From Myxococcales bacterium (GTDB taxonomy: Bacteria > Myxococcota > Myxococcia > Myxococcales > Myxococcaceae): a stretch of 64,000 nt of DNA. Each line of letters starts with the position of its first letter. Within the stretch, counting starts at the first letter, position 1. Below, piece by piece: positions 20,575-28,251 of this stretch. The translations under genes were made by a program, and so were the position numbers. The notes beneath the pieces are model-generated. The model saw nothing but the letters and a program-made list of their open reading frames with translations, had not been told where the DNA came from and made no database searches. Where the stretch lies: NCBI GenBank assembly GCA_030681895.1, contig JAUXRI010000014.1, positions 1-64,000 on the forward strand, written 5' to 3'.

Positions 20575-21582
20575 TCACCTCGGCGGGCGCCCGTCATCAC
20601 TCGATGAAGTTCCGTGAAGTCGGGCTGGGGCTACACCGATGGACAGGTGGCTGCGCTCGACGAGCAACACGCGGTCTCCGGGGAGCGTCGCGGTGCGCCC
20701 CTCCGTGATCGCCGTCAGGGCGTCATCGAGGTGGTGGGCGTCGAGCGGAACGCCCTGCTCCGACAGCCAGGCGGCCAGGACCCTCCTCCGAATGGGAGCG
20801 CCCATCGCCCGGATGGCGAGGAGGTCGAGCCGGGAGCCACCACCTGCGCCGAGCCGGGCCCGTTCGAGCCCCCGCAGCGCCTCCAACTGGAGCCACGCGT
20901 CGTCTTCGGCCGCGTAGTGGGCAAACCGGGCCAACGCAGGCACCGCGTGGGGGCCGACCGCCCGCTCCAGCGCCGGCAACACCTCGCGGCGCACCCGAAC
21001 CCGAAGGTACGAGGCGTCGTCATTCATCGGGTCGGCGACGGCCACGAGGCCGCGCACGGCGACGTACCGCTCGGTGTCTGCGCGGGTGGCGAAGAGCAGC
21101 GGCCGAACGACGCGATCACCGCGCTGCGCGTGAATGCCGGCCGCGCCCCTCCCTGAGGCCCCGCGGGTCAATCGCATCACGACCGTCTCGGCTTGATCGG
21201 TCGCGGTGTGGGCCGTGGCGATCGCTCCGAGGCCCTGGGTGCGGGCGAGGTCGAGAAGCGCGGCATACCGGGCGTCTCTGGCCCTCGCCTCGACGGCGCT
21301 GCCCGTCACGAGGCCCAGGGCTCGGGTGTGGAAGGCAACGCCTCGCTCCTGCGCCCAGTCCCGAACCAACTCCACCTCGGCCACCGATTCCGGCCTCAAC
21401 CCGTGGTCCAGACTGGCCACCTCGAACGCCGCCTTCACCCGAAAGGCGGCCTCGGCGAGCGCCATCGAGTCGACGCCTCCGGACACCGCGACGAGGACCC
21501 GACCAAGCCCTCGAAACCCAAGGGCAATTCGCCGCTCGAAGTCGGCCAGGAACCGGTCCTCCTCGATTGGGTCGTTTTTCAC
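20575..21582 (-). CDS. tilS: tRNA(Ile)-lysidine synthase
   Basis: 335 residues from GTG 21582. N-type ATP pyrophosphatase with P-loop SGGVDS near residue 35, SLDHGLRPES, ARDARYAAL, ATAHTATDQAET and the LLFATRADTERYV segment. It modifies C34 of the CAU-anticodon tRNA to lysidine so that it reads AUA as Ile. The second half (RVRREVLPALE onward) is a short C-terminal domain. First gene of the tilS-ftsH-folP-glmM run. Confidence 0.94.
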   Translation of the reverse strand: MKNDPIEEDRFLADFERRIALGFRGLGRVLVAVSGGVDSMALAEAAFRVKAAFEVASLDHGLRPESVAEVELVRDWAQERGVAFHTRALGLVTGSAVEARARDARYAALLDLARTQGLGAIATAHTATDQAETVVMRLTRGASGRGAAGIHAQRGDRVVRPLLFATRADTERYVAVRGLVAVADPMNDDASYLRVRVRREVLPALERAVGPHAVPALARFAHYAAEDDAWLQLEALRGLERARLGAGGGSRLDLLAIRAMGAPIRRRVLAAWLSEQGVPLDAHHLDDALTAITEGRTATLPGDRVLLVERSHLSIGVAPARLHGTSSSDDGRPPR

Positions 21583-21622
21583 TTGACGTCGGGTTGCTGA
21601 CGCGCGTCGCAGGCGTTAGTCT

Positions 21623-21760
21623 TTGCTTCAGCCGTGCCGGGAATGGAGCAGCGGGACCCCGGTTGTCGTACCGGCAGGAATTCGACGTTGGGCCGTGGAG
21701 TCCCCCCCTCCCCTTCACGGCTCACGGGACAGGTCGGTTCGTCCGACCTGTCTCTCTTTT
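21623..21760 (+). ncRNA. Candidate structured small RNA upstream of tilS
   Basis: A 225-base gap between two minus-strand genes holds a clear plus-strand terminator with no plus-strand gene in front of it. Upstream are two further complementary pairs: TGCCGG 21635-21640 with CCGGCA 21671-21676, and GCCGTG 21692-21697 with CACGGC 21716-21721. AGCCGTG at 21630-21636 can instead pair with CACGGCT 21716-21722, so two folds compete. A weak sigma70-like promoter (TTGCTG, 17-base spacer, TAGTCT) lies at 21594-21622. It does not match SRP, 6S, tmRNA or RNase P motifs that I know. Boundaries are inferred from these elements. Confidence 0.4.
21728..21760 (+). terminator. Strong intrinsic terminator
   Basis: Perfect ten-base-pair stem GACAGGTCGG / CCGACCTGTC with a five-base loop (TTCGT), followed by TCTCTTTT. 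The T-tract is on the plus strand only, so it does not serve either flanking minus-strand gene. A second hairpin (21762-21794, GGGGCGCTCC / GGAGCGCCCC) follows it without a T-tract on either strand. Confidence 0.8.
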
Positions 21761-21807
21761 GGGGGCGCTCCGATGGACCGGCGTTGGAGCGCCCCATAGT
21801 TCTTCTC

Positions 21808-23919
21808 CTACGGGTTCTGTCCGTACCAGGCCGTCCCGTTGACGGACAGGTCGGGCGTGCAGCGAAGGCTGTCGCCGGTCTCGCGGTAGCCGAAGCGCCC
21901 GAGCACTGGGTTGGTGATGCGGCCGCCGGCGCCCTGGCCCAGCACGGTGATGGCGGGCGGCGGAGTGCCACCATCGGGGAGCGAACCGATCGCTGAGCGG
22001 GGCGGCCAGGCGATCTCGGCGACCGCGAGCGTCTTGCAGGGCGCTCCCAGCGAGACCGAATCAGCAGGCATGAGGCCTTCGAGCGGAATCACCTGCGCGG
22101 CCGTGCGCGCGCCCCTGACGAAGATGCGCACCACCGGAGTCGGCGCGACGGTGCACTTGCCAGGTCCGAGACCGGCGTCGCCGACCGGCGCGGACTCCGC
22201 AGAGCAGCGCTCGTCCGGCATGGCGCAGCTGCAGCGATCGCCGTCGCGACAGCCAGTGCCTCCATCGACCACGCACCCCACCGGCGCGGACATGCGCGCG
22301 TCCTTGAAGTAGTGCACGAAGACCCGGTACGGGCACGCCGTGGTCGCGCAGCGCGCGTCGTGCTCGGGGTTGTTGAGCGAGATGTTCTCGACGAACTCAC
22401 CGACCGCGCCCGAGACCGAGTTGCCGGTGTTGTCGAGGTTGAGGCGTGGGTCGTCGAGCGTGCTCGGTTCGCCCCAGTTGAAGTTGGCCCCTACGACGCC
22501 CTGCCGGGTGCGGACTGCATAGCCATTGAGGTCGCCCGAGGTGGTGCTTGCGCCACCGTCAGCCGTTCTGGCGTCGAAGAACTCGAAGACGCCACTGAAC
22601 GGGTCGCTCGAGGTCGCCGCCGAGGGCCGCACGAGGTGCAGATCGAGATCGACGCCCTCCTGCCCCGACCACTCCAGCTGCACCACGAGATCTTCTTTGA
22701 TCGCGCACGCGAGTCGGCCGGTGACGACGGTGCTTGCCTGGCCATCAGAGACCGTCAGCTCGACGACGTAGTCGCCAGTCACGACGGGCTTGAACTGAAC
22801 GTTGGGGGACCCAACTCCGCTGAGCGCCGGCGGCCGCGCCCCCATCGGGACCGACAGCAAGCGCCAGGCAAACGTGAGCCCCGTGCGCCCACTCTCTGCG
22901 TCAGTGGTGCAGGTGCTCGCATCGAGCGTGTCGGAGAGCGCGCCAAGCTGAACCAGATCGCCTGGTCGGACGTCGCGCGAGAGCGTGAAGTCATAGCCAC
23001 CGGCTGGCGGAACGAGGAGCGGCGCCCACTGCGCCTGGGACACGTACTCTCGCGGGCCGCCAACGTCGATCGGAGGCGTCACGCGCGTCAGGTTGAAGCA
23101 CACCCGCGGAGGCTGGTTCGGCAACAACGTGCCGCGGAGCTCGACGACGATGCGCGGGCGGTCAGTGTCTTCCGACTCCACGATCAACTGTGCCTGGTAG
23201 CTCATCTGGCTCGCGCTCGTGGGCTTGAACCGCAGCTGCGAGGTGCGGCCTTCGCCGGGCATCAGCTCCCACGGCGTCGCTTCGGTGCGCGCGAAGGTGA
23301 AGGCCGAGGCGTCGGTGCCTTCGATGGCGACCTTCGTGACAGACATCGGCACCGGCCCGTCGTTGGTGATCACCACCCCCGGGAGCTGACTCGACGGCAC
23401 CATCACGGGCCTCGCCAGCGGCTCCATGCCGAAGTCGATCGACGGTGGCATCACCACCACCGTCCCCGTGCACTGCTGACTGCGCTCGCACACTGGAGTC
23501 ACCGAGATGATCGGCTTCGCGCCTTCTCCGACCAGGGGCACACGCACCACCGGCTTGTCCGCGTCGTTCGAGGTGACGATCAACGTCGCCTGGTACTGGA
23601 CCAGCTGGGTCGGCGTGAAGGTGACGGGCATCGTCACCTTGCCGAAGGCGTCGACGCTGGTCGGCTTCGTTCCGAGGACGAAGCCTTCGACACCGCCCGG
23701 CGCGGTCCCGGGCTCGAGCACGATCGACGCGATGGTCACCTGCGTCTGAGTGCGGGACTCGAACGTGACCGTCCGCGCCTGCCGGTCGCCGTTCTTCACC
23801 TGCCCGAAGTCGATGGTGGCGGGCGCCACCGTGAGCGATGGCTTCACCGCCATGACGTTGCCCTGACAGCGGCAGCCTGCGGCAGCGAGCACGGTGAGGA
23901 GCACGAGGGCTGTGCGCAT
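21808..23919 (-). CDS. Large predicted lipoprotein with anchor-D/ASH-like and PKD-like domains, 703 aa
   Basis: Lipobox LAAAGC makes Cys16 the lipid anchor. Residues ~27-130 and ~130-260 are two beta-sandwich repeats of the 'choice-of-anchor D' (ASPM/SPD-2/Hydin-like) type, each with PATIDFG-like and LRFKPTS/TFTPTQ strands. Residues ~290-400 resemble a PKD-like domain ending in YVVELTVSDG. The C-terminal ~300 residues start with DLDLHLVRP, include a cluster of about ten Cys (roughly 540-600), and end in a secreted-protein-like region. It probably faces the cell exterior or the periplasm. Role unknown. Stands alone, followed by the candidate RNA region. Confidence 0.85.
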   Translation of the reverse strand: MRTALVLLTVLAAAGCRCQGNVMAVKPSLTVAPATIDFGQVKNGDRQARTVTFESRTQTQVTIASIVLEPGTAPGGVEGFVLGTKPTSVDAFGKVTMPVTFTPTQLVQYQATLIVTSNDADKPVVRVPLVGEGAKPIISVTPVCERSQQCTGTVVVMPPSIDFGMEPLARPVMVPSSQLPGVVITNDGPVPMSVTKVAIEGTDASAFTFARTEATPWELMPGEGRTSQLRFKPTSASQMSYQAQLIVESEDTDRPRIVVELRGTLLPNQPPRVCFNLTRVTPPIDVGGPREYVSQAQWAPLLVPPAGGYDFTLSRDVRPGDLVQLGALSDTLDASTCTTDAESGRTGLTFAWRLLSVPMGARPPALSGVGSPNVQFKPVVTGDYVVELTVSDGQASTVVTGRLACAIKEDLVVQLEWSGQEGVDLDLHLVRPSAATSSDPFSGVFEFFDARTADGGASTTSGDLNGYAVRTRQGVVGANFNWGEPSTLDDPRLNLDNTGNSVSGAVGEFVENISLNNPEHDARCATTACPYRVFVHYFKDARMSAPVGCVVDGGTGCRDGDRCSCAMPDERCSAESAPVGDAGLGPGKCTVAPTPVVRIFVRGARTAAQVIPLEGLMPADSVSLGAPCKTLAVAEIAWPPRSAIGSLPDGGTPPPAITVLGQGAGGRITNPVLGRFGYRETGDSLRCTPDLSVNGTAWYGQNP

Positions 23920-23950
23920 GTCGGCCTTTTACCGGTTCTTGATGAATTGG

Positions 23951-23979
23951 TTGATTCCGCAGGGGCGCTGTCGGATATT
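23951..23979 (+). promoter_or_regulatory. Sigma70-like promoter for the small RHH-like gene pair
   Basis: TTGATT (23951-23956), a 17-base spacer and GATATT (23974-23979) match the -35 and -10 consensus at four of six positions each, in a locally AT-richer stretch. It is about 47 bases upstream of the first small gene. Confidence 0.55.
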
Positions 23980-24025
23980 TCCGTTCTACTCGTTGTTCGT
24001 CGCAGCACCCCCGGAGATTCCGCAC

Positions 24026-24226
24026 ATGTCTGGAACCGACAAGCGCAAGCAGTCACTGTACTTCCCTGAGGATATGCTCAAGGAGATCCAGGAAGAGGCC
24101 AACCGGCAGGACCGCTCCCTGTCGTGGGTCGTCCAGCAGGCGTGGAAGATCGCACGTGAGCGCATCAAGTCGTTCCCGGCCGTCAACGACGTCGCTGGCG
24201 CCCCCGACTCGCGCGAGGAGCGCTGA
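24026..24226 (+). CDS. Small RHH-like protein, 66 aa (first of tandem pair)
   Basis: ATG 24026 is chosen over longer in-frame forms because homology with the next gene begins here. The core KQSLYFPEDMLKEIQEEA then RQDRSLSWVVQQAWKIA has the strand-helix-helix pattern of a ribbon-helix-helix domain. It matches a small protein family that I know mainly from myxobacteria (TIGR04563-like). RHH proteins usually bind DNA as dimers, but no target is known for this family. A Pro/Asp-rich tail follows. Its stop shares one base with the next start (TGATG). Confidence 0.8.
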   Translation: MSGTDKRKQSLYFPEDMLKEIQEEANRQDRSLSWVVQQAWKIARERIKSFPAVNDVAGAPDSREER

Positions 24227-24414
24227 TGTCGACGACCGACGCACGCAAGCAGTCCCTCTACTTCCCTGAGGACATGCTCAAGGAGATCGAGTTCGAGGCG
24301 GAGCGGCAGGATCGCTCACTCTCGTGGATCGTTCAGCAGGCCTGGAAGATCGGCCGAACCGATCTCCGCAAGATGCCGTCGCCGAACGACGTGTTCGACG
24401 CGCCGCTGAAGTAA
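24226..24414 (+). CDS. Small RHH-like protein, 62 aa (second of tandem pair)
   Basis: A close paralogue of the preceding gene: the KQSLYFPEDMLKEI and QDRSLSW-VQQAWKI segments are nearly identical, while the tails differ (here ending NDVFDAPLK). Both tails contain Asn-Asp-Val, so the duplication includes part of the tail. The two are co-translated and share a promoter and a terminator; a heterodimer is possible but not shown. Confidence 0.8.
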   Translation: MSTTDARKQSLYFPEDMLKEIEFEAERQDRSLSWIVQQAWKIGRTDLRKMPSPNDVFDAPLK

Positions 24415-24439
24415 CTTCAGGCAGCACTGCCAGCACCTG

Positions 24440-24480
24440 CGCCCTCCGTCGCCGACATGGCCGCGGAGGGCGTCGTGTTT
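24440..24480 (+). terminator. Intrinsic terminator after the small RHH-like pair
   Basis: A nine-base-pair stem CGCCCTCCG (24440-24448) / CGGAGGGCG (24464-24472) is followed by TCGTGTTT. It is 25 bases after the second small gene. Confidence 0.65.
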
Positions 24481-24510
24481 CTGGGGTTCACCGGGCCTGA
24501 TTCTCCGGGA

Positions 24511-25362
24511 CTACTGGACCGGCCGCGTCGGCACCGAGCAGTTCACGAACCGAATGCGGTTGGCGTCGACCTTGATGCCGTTCTCGATCGTCTTGTTGAA
24601 GTCGCTCTGGAGCAGGTACGCCATGGTGATGCGCGAGTCGAGGCCACCAAAGCGCTGCGCCTGGCCGGGGTTCCGTGAGGCGTCGTCGCCCTTTCCCGTC
24701 AGCACCGTGTAGCCGTCGTTGCCCGCGAGAATGAAGCCAGGCAGCGCAACGCGGTACTTCGTCGCCGGGAACGGCCTCGTCATGCCCCGGGTAATGGTCT
24801 GCGCGCCGATGCGCAGCGAGGTGATGCGCGAGTTCGCCATGCGTGCGCAGTCGACCTCCATCGAGACCTCTTTCGACACCTGAAGGAACGCGCCTGAGGG
24901 TGAGATGATGGGCGTCGGCGACGCGAACAACCTCGACACCGATAGCTCGAGCACGTCGAAGACCTCCTGCTCCGAGAGATCGACGACGCGTACGGGGTTC
25001 TCGAACGGAAGAATCTCGCCCAGCACGCCGCGGGTCAGCGGCCCTTCACGAACGATGCTGCGGAGCACGCACGCGCCCTGGTCTCGCACCGAGCCACCGT
25101 TGATCAGCCCGAAGCTCACGGTCGAGGTCACGTCAGGCTGCGAGTTGAACACCCAGACGAAGGCGTCGGCGGCGCTCTGCGCGATCGCGTTGTTCCCGTG
25201 CCGGGCGTTGGGGCGATCGAGGAAGATCTCGGTGCCCTTCGCGACGAAGGCGACACGCTCGTTGGGGTTGTCGACGAGCGCCTGGCAGTCGTCGTTGAAG
25301 GCGAGGCAGCCGGTGGTCGCGGCGAACAGGGCGCAGCAGGTGAACGTTCTCAGCGTCATCAC
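24511..25362 (-). CDS. Lipoprotein consisting only of a 5'-nucleotidase C-terminal domain, 283 aa
   Basis: Lipobox ATTGC (Cys19). The remainder matches the C-terminal substrate-binding domain of the UshA/5'-nucleotidase family: SFGLINGGSVR, ILPFENPVRVVDLSEQEV, FLQVSKEVSMEVDC and KYRVALPGFILAGNDGYTVL. The metal-binding phosphatase domain that normally precedes it is missing, and the space before residue 70 is too short for it. So it should bind, but not hydrolyse, a nucleotide-like ligand. Its ATG overlaps the stop of the TonB-dependent receptor gene (ATGA). The pairing suggests a surface lipoprotein that hands a ligand to, or caps, the receptor. Confidence 0.85.
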   Translation of the reverse strand: MMTLRTFTCCALFAATTGCLAFNDDCQALVDNPNERVAFVAKGTEIFLDRPNARHGNNAIAQSAADAFVWVFNSQPDVTSTVSFGLINGGSVRDQGACVLRSIVREGPLTRGVLGEILPFENPVRVVDLSEQEVFDVLELSVSRLFASPTPIISPSGAFLQVSKEVSMEVDCARMANSRITSLRIGAQTITRGMTRPFPATKYRVALPGFILAGNDGYTVLTGKGDDASRNPGQAQRFGGLDSRITMAYLLQSDFNKTIENGIKVDANRIRFVNCSVPTRPVQ

Positions 25363-28160
25363 AGGCTCACCCGAATGGTACCGAAGATCTGGAAGGGCTC
25401 GCGAGGCACGCCCCCGGGCATTCGATCAGGCCTGGCGGCGTCGTCGGCCCAGTCGAGGTTGAACACGTTCTGCCCGATGACGACGAGCTCGACGCGATCG
25501 AAGAGCGGCTCGGTGCGCAGCTGCGCACCCACCAGCAGCGTCGGCGGCAGCAGGTAGCGGCGGCGTTGCTCGAGCGGCGTGCGGGCGTCGCTGCGGCGCT
25601 CCGAGGCGTGGCGGAGGATCACGTCGAAGTTCAGGAACGGCCCCAACGGCAACGAGAAGCCGGCGTTGAGCCGAAGCTGCGGCTGGTCGGTGATGAGGCG
25701 GCCGTTGGTGGCGGCCCCGAGATCTTCGACGCGGAACCAGCTCGAGTTGAGCCAGGCGGCCGAGCGGCTGATCAGCTCCAGGCGCGCTTCGCCTTCGAGC
25801 CCGAACGACTGCACGCCTTGCGGGCGGTTGACGTACGGCGCCAGGTTGCCCGTGGAGTCCACCATCGCGATCGGGTTGGTGAACCGATTGAAGAAGCCGA
25901 GGCCTTTGAGGCGCAGGCGGGCGTCGCCGAGGCTCTGCACCCACTCGCCGCCGAGCTCCACCGAGTCGATGTACGCGGGCTCGAGCCGAGAGTTGCCGAC
26001 GAAGCGCCCCTGGTTGAAGTCCGAGTTGATGGCCGACTCCGCGAGCTCCTGAGGCGTCGGCGTGCGGAACGAGCGCCCGTAGTTTCCGCGGATCACGATC
26101 GACTTGATGGGCGCGAGCGCGATGCCGACGCGGGGGCCGAACGACGGAACGATGGACTTCCCGGTGAAGACGCCGTCGGTCTGAGTGGGCAACTGGGTGA
26201 AGTCGAAGCGGATTCCTGCCTGGAGCGTGAGGGCCTCGAACGGCGCCCACGTGTCGAACGCATACAGGCCGAAGCCCACACGATCGGCCGCGGCGCCACG
26301 ATTGCCCGGCGGGCCATCCGTCGGGAACGCGACCTGCGAGCCATCGACATTCACGCCACGCGCGAGCGCACCCTCGCGGAACGAGGCACCCGACGAGAGC
26401 GGGACGTAGTTGGAGCTCAGCGCATACTCCGAGAGCGTCTGCAGCTCCGCGTTGAGGCCGACCGCGAGCCGGTTCTTCGCCGGCAGCGCCAGCTCTGCGC
26501 GCACGTCGAGGCCGAAGCCACGCTGACCGACCTGCTGCTGTTCCATGACGCCGTCGGGGAACAGCGTCTCGGCCATGGTGGCGCGGAACTGGTACCCGTC
26601 GGCCGTGAGCTGCCAGAGCCGATTCGTCGTCTGCTGATCGAACCAGAGCCGCGCGGCGATCTTCCCGCCCTCACCGAGCGGCCGCTCCCAACCCAGCTGA
26701 GCCTGAATGGCGAGCCAGTCGAGCCGCGAGTCGTTGCCGACGGCGTCGAAGCGCCCGACGTACGCCGCCCGGCTCTCGCTGAGCACCCGGCCCTGGAGCG
26801 TGAGCTTCCCGACGGCGTCGTTCTCGTATGAGGCGCCGAGCCCGGCGTTGATGAGCAGGCGCTGATCGTTCGTGAACTTCTCGGTCACCTGCGGCGTGGT
26901 GGTGTCGAGCCCGTCGCGGATGATCGGCCGCTTCGCGCCCTGCTGCGTCGCCACGTCACCGTCACCGAAGATCGTGAAACCGCCGAACGTCTTCGCGGCC
27001 GAGAGGTGCCCGTCGAACGCGCCGTACATCCCACCCAGAAACGACGCTCGCAGCCCCTGCTGGCGGTTGCTGACGAGGTTGATGACGGCGGTGAAGTTGC
27101 CGAGCCCGACCTCGGCTGTTGCCGGGCCGCGATAGATCTCGATGCGCTCGAAGGTGTCGATGGGCAGGTTCGCGAGCGCTTTGCCGTCGTAGAAGGCGTT
27201 GAGCCGCTGGCCGTTGAGCGTGAAGAGAATGTCGGGCTCGCCGCGCAGGCCACGCACACCAAGCCGCGAGGTGCCCTGGACGTCACGTGAGACGGTCAAC
27301 CCGGGCACGAGATCGAGCGCCTCGAAGACGTACCGCACGCCAAGCTGTTTGAGCTGCGCCGCGGTGAGCACCGTCGGCATCCACGCCGTCCTCGCGCTCG
27401 ACTCTTCGACCTTCTGAACGATCGCGCCGGTCTCTTCCGCCGAGTACATCGCCAGCTCTTCTTCGAGCTCGCTCCGCTTTCGGGGCGGCTCGGGCTTTTC
27501 GCCCGGCTTCTTCTCGACCTGCTTCGGCTCGGTGGCCTTCTCGGATGGCCTGGGCTCGGGCTTCTTCTCGACGGGCTTCTCGATCGGCTTCGGCTCGGGC
27601 TTCACCTCGACTGGCTTCTCGTCGGGGGGCGGCTTCTTCTCGACGGGCTCAGGAGGCGGAGGCGGCGGGTCCTCCTCACACTTCTTCCCCTTCTTCGTCT
27701 TCTTGCACTTCGGCTTCGGGGCGGGCTCGACCGGCGGCGGCTTCGGATCTTCGGGTGACGACGCTTCGGGCTTCAGGTCCTTCGCCTCGACGGGAGCAGC
27801 GCCTGGCACCGTCACCTTCACGGGCTTGAAGGCCGTCGCGAAGATCGCGAGCACCTCACCCAGCTTGGTGGTGCCTTCGATGTAGTACTCGACGGCCGGA
27901 GGCACGATGCGATCGCCGGGAACGACGCCGCGGTAGAGATCGCCGTACTGCAGCTCCAGCGCGATCGACTCGTACGCCTTCCCGGGGACTCGGAACTTCA
28001 ACGACACGGTCGAGAGCGAGTCGCCCGTCAACGAGCCCTCGAGCGTGAAGTCGGCGCCGGGCTTGAGCTCTGCGGGTGGCGTGTGCAGGAACCCGACCTT
28101 CGGATCGCCCGCGAGCGCGAGGCCCGGAGCCAGCAGCAACAGCAGGCAGAGAGCGCGCAC
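25359..28160 (-). CDS. TonB-dependent outer-membrane receptor with long N-terminal extension, 933 aa
   Basis: Signal peptide 1-18 from a GTG start at 28160. Residues ~19-120 form an extra beta-sandwich-like domain. Residues ~125-228 are a Pro/Lys/Glu linker of TonB-like composition. The plug runs from about 258 (VLTAAQLKQLGVRYVFEAL, LGVRGLRGEPDILFTLNGQ, IEIYRGPATAEVG). The barrel follows with the usual SFRTPTPQELAES signature and TonB-receptor strands, ending in an SL-type C-terminus (TIRVSL). A linker of this kind is usually in TonB itself rather than in a receptor. Substrate unknown. Coupled to the 5'-nucleotidase-C lipoprotein. Confidence 0.9.
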   Translation of the reverse strand: MRALCLLLLLAPGLALAGDPKVGFLHTPPAELKPGADFTLEGSLTGDSLSTVSLKFRVPGKAYESIALELQYGDLYRGVVPGDRIVPPAVEYYIEGTTKLGEVLAIFATAFKPVKVTVPGAAPVEAKDLKPEASSPEDPKPPPVEPAPKPKCKKTKKGKKCEEDPPPPPPEPVEKKPPPDEKPVEVKPEPKPIEKPVEKKPEPRPSEKATEPKQVEKKPGEKPEPPRKRSELEEELAMYSAEETGAIVQKVEESSARTAWMPTVLTAAQLKQLGVRYVFEALDLVPGLTVSRDVQGTSRLGVRGLRGEPDILFTLNGQRLNAFYDGKALANLPIDTFERIEIYRGPATAEVGLGNFTAVINLVSNRQQGLRASFLGGMYGAFDGHLSAAKTFGGFTIFGDGDVATQQGAKRPIIRDGLDTTTPQVTEKFTNDQRLLINAGLGASYENDAVGKLTLQGRVLSESRAAYVGRFDAVGNDSRLDWLAIQAQLGWERPLGEGGKIAARLWFDQQTTNRLWQLTADGYQFRATMAETLFPDGVMEQQQVGQRGFGLDVRAELALPAKNRLAVGLNAELQTLSEYALSSNYVPLSSGASFREGALARGVNVDGSQVAFPTDGPPGNRGAAADRVGFGLYAFDTWAPFEALTLQAGIRFDFTQLPTQTDGVFTGKSIVPSFGPRVGIALAPIKSIVIRGNYGRSFRTPTPQELAESAINSDFNQGRFVGNSRLEPAYIDSVELGGEWVQSLGDARLRLKGLGFFNRFTNPIAMVDSTGNLAPYVNRPQGVQSFGLEGEARLELISRSAAWLNSSWFRVEDLGAATNGRLITDQPQLRLNAGFSLPLGPFLNFDVILRHASERRSDARTPLEQRRRYLLPPTLLVGAQLRTEPLFDRVELVVIGQNVFNLDWADDAARPDRMPGGVPREPFQIFGTIRVSL

Positions 28161-28251
28161 GAGGGGCAGATGGTGGGCTGCAGCGCCTCACAACGCAAGC
28201 CAGGAAATTGCCGCCGGCCCTGGTGCATGGAAGCCTCGACGCTCCCTTCCG

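Noticed and set aside
21630-21722. Possible 4.5S/SRP RNA
   Set aside because: The conserved SRP loop (GGAAGGAAGCAGCC-like) is not present. GGAATGGAGCAGC is only a partial look-alike in a different context.
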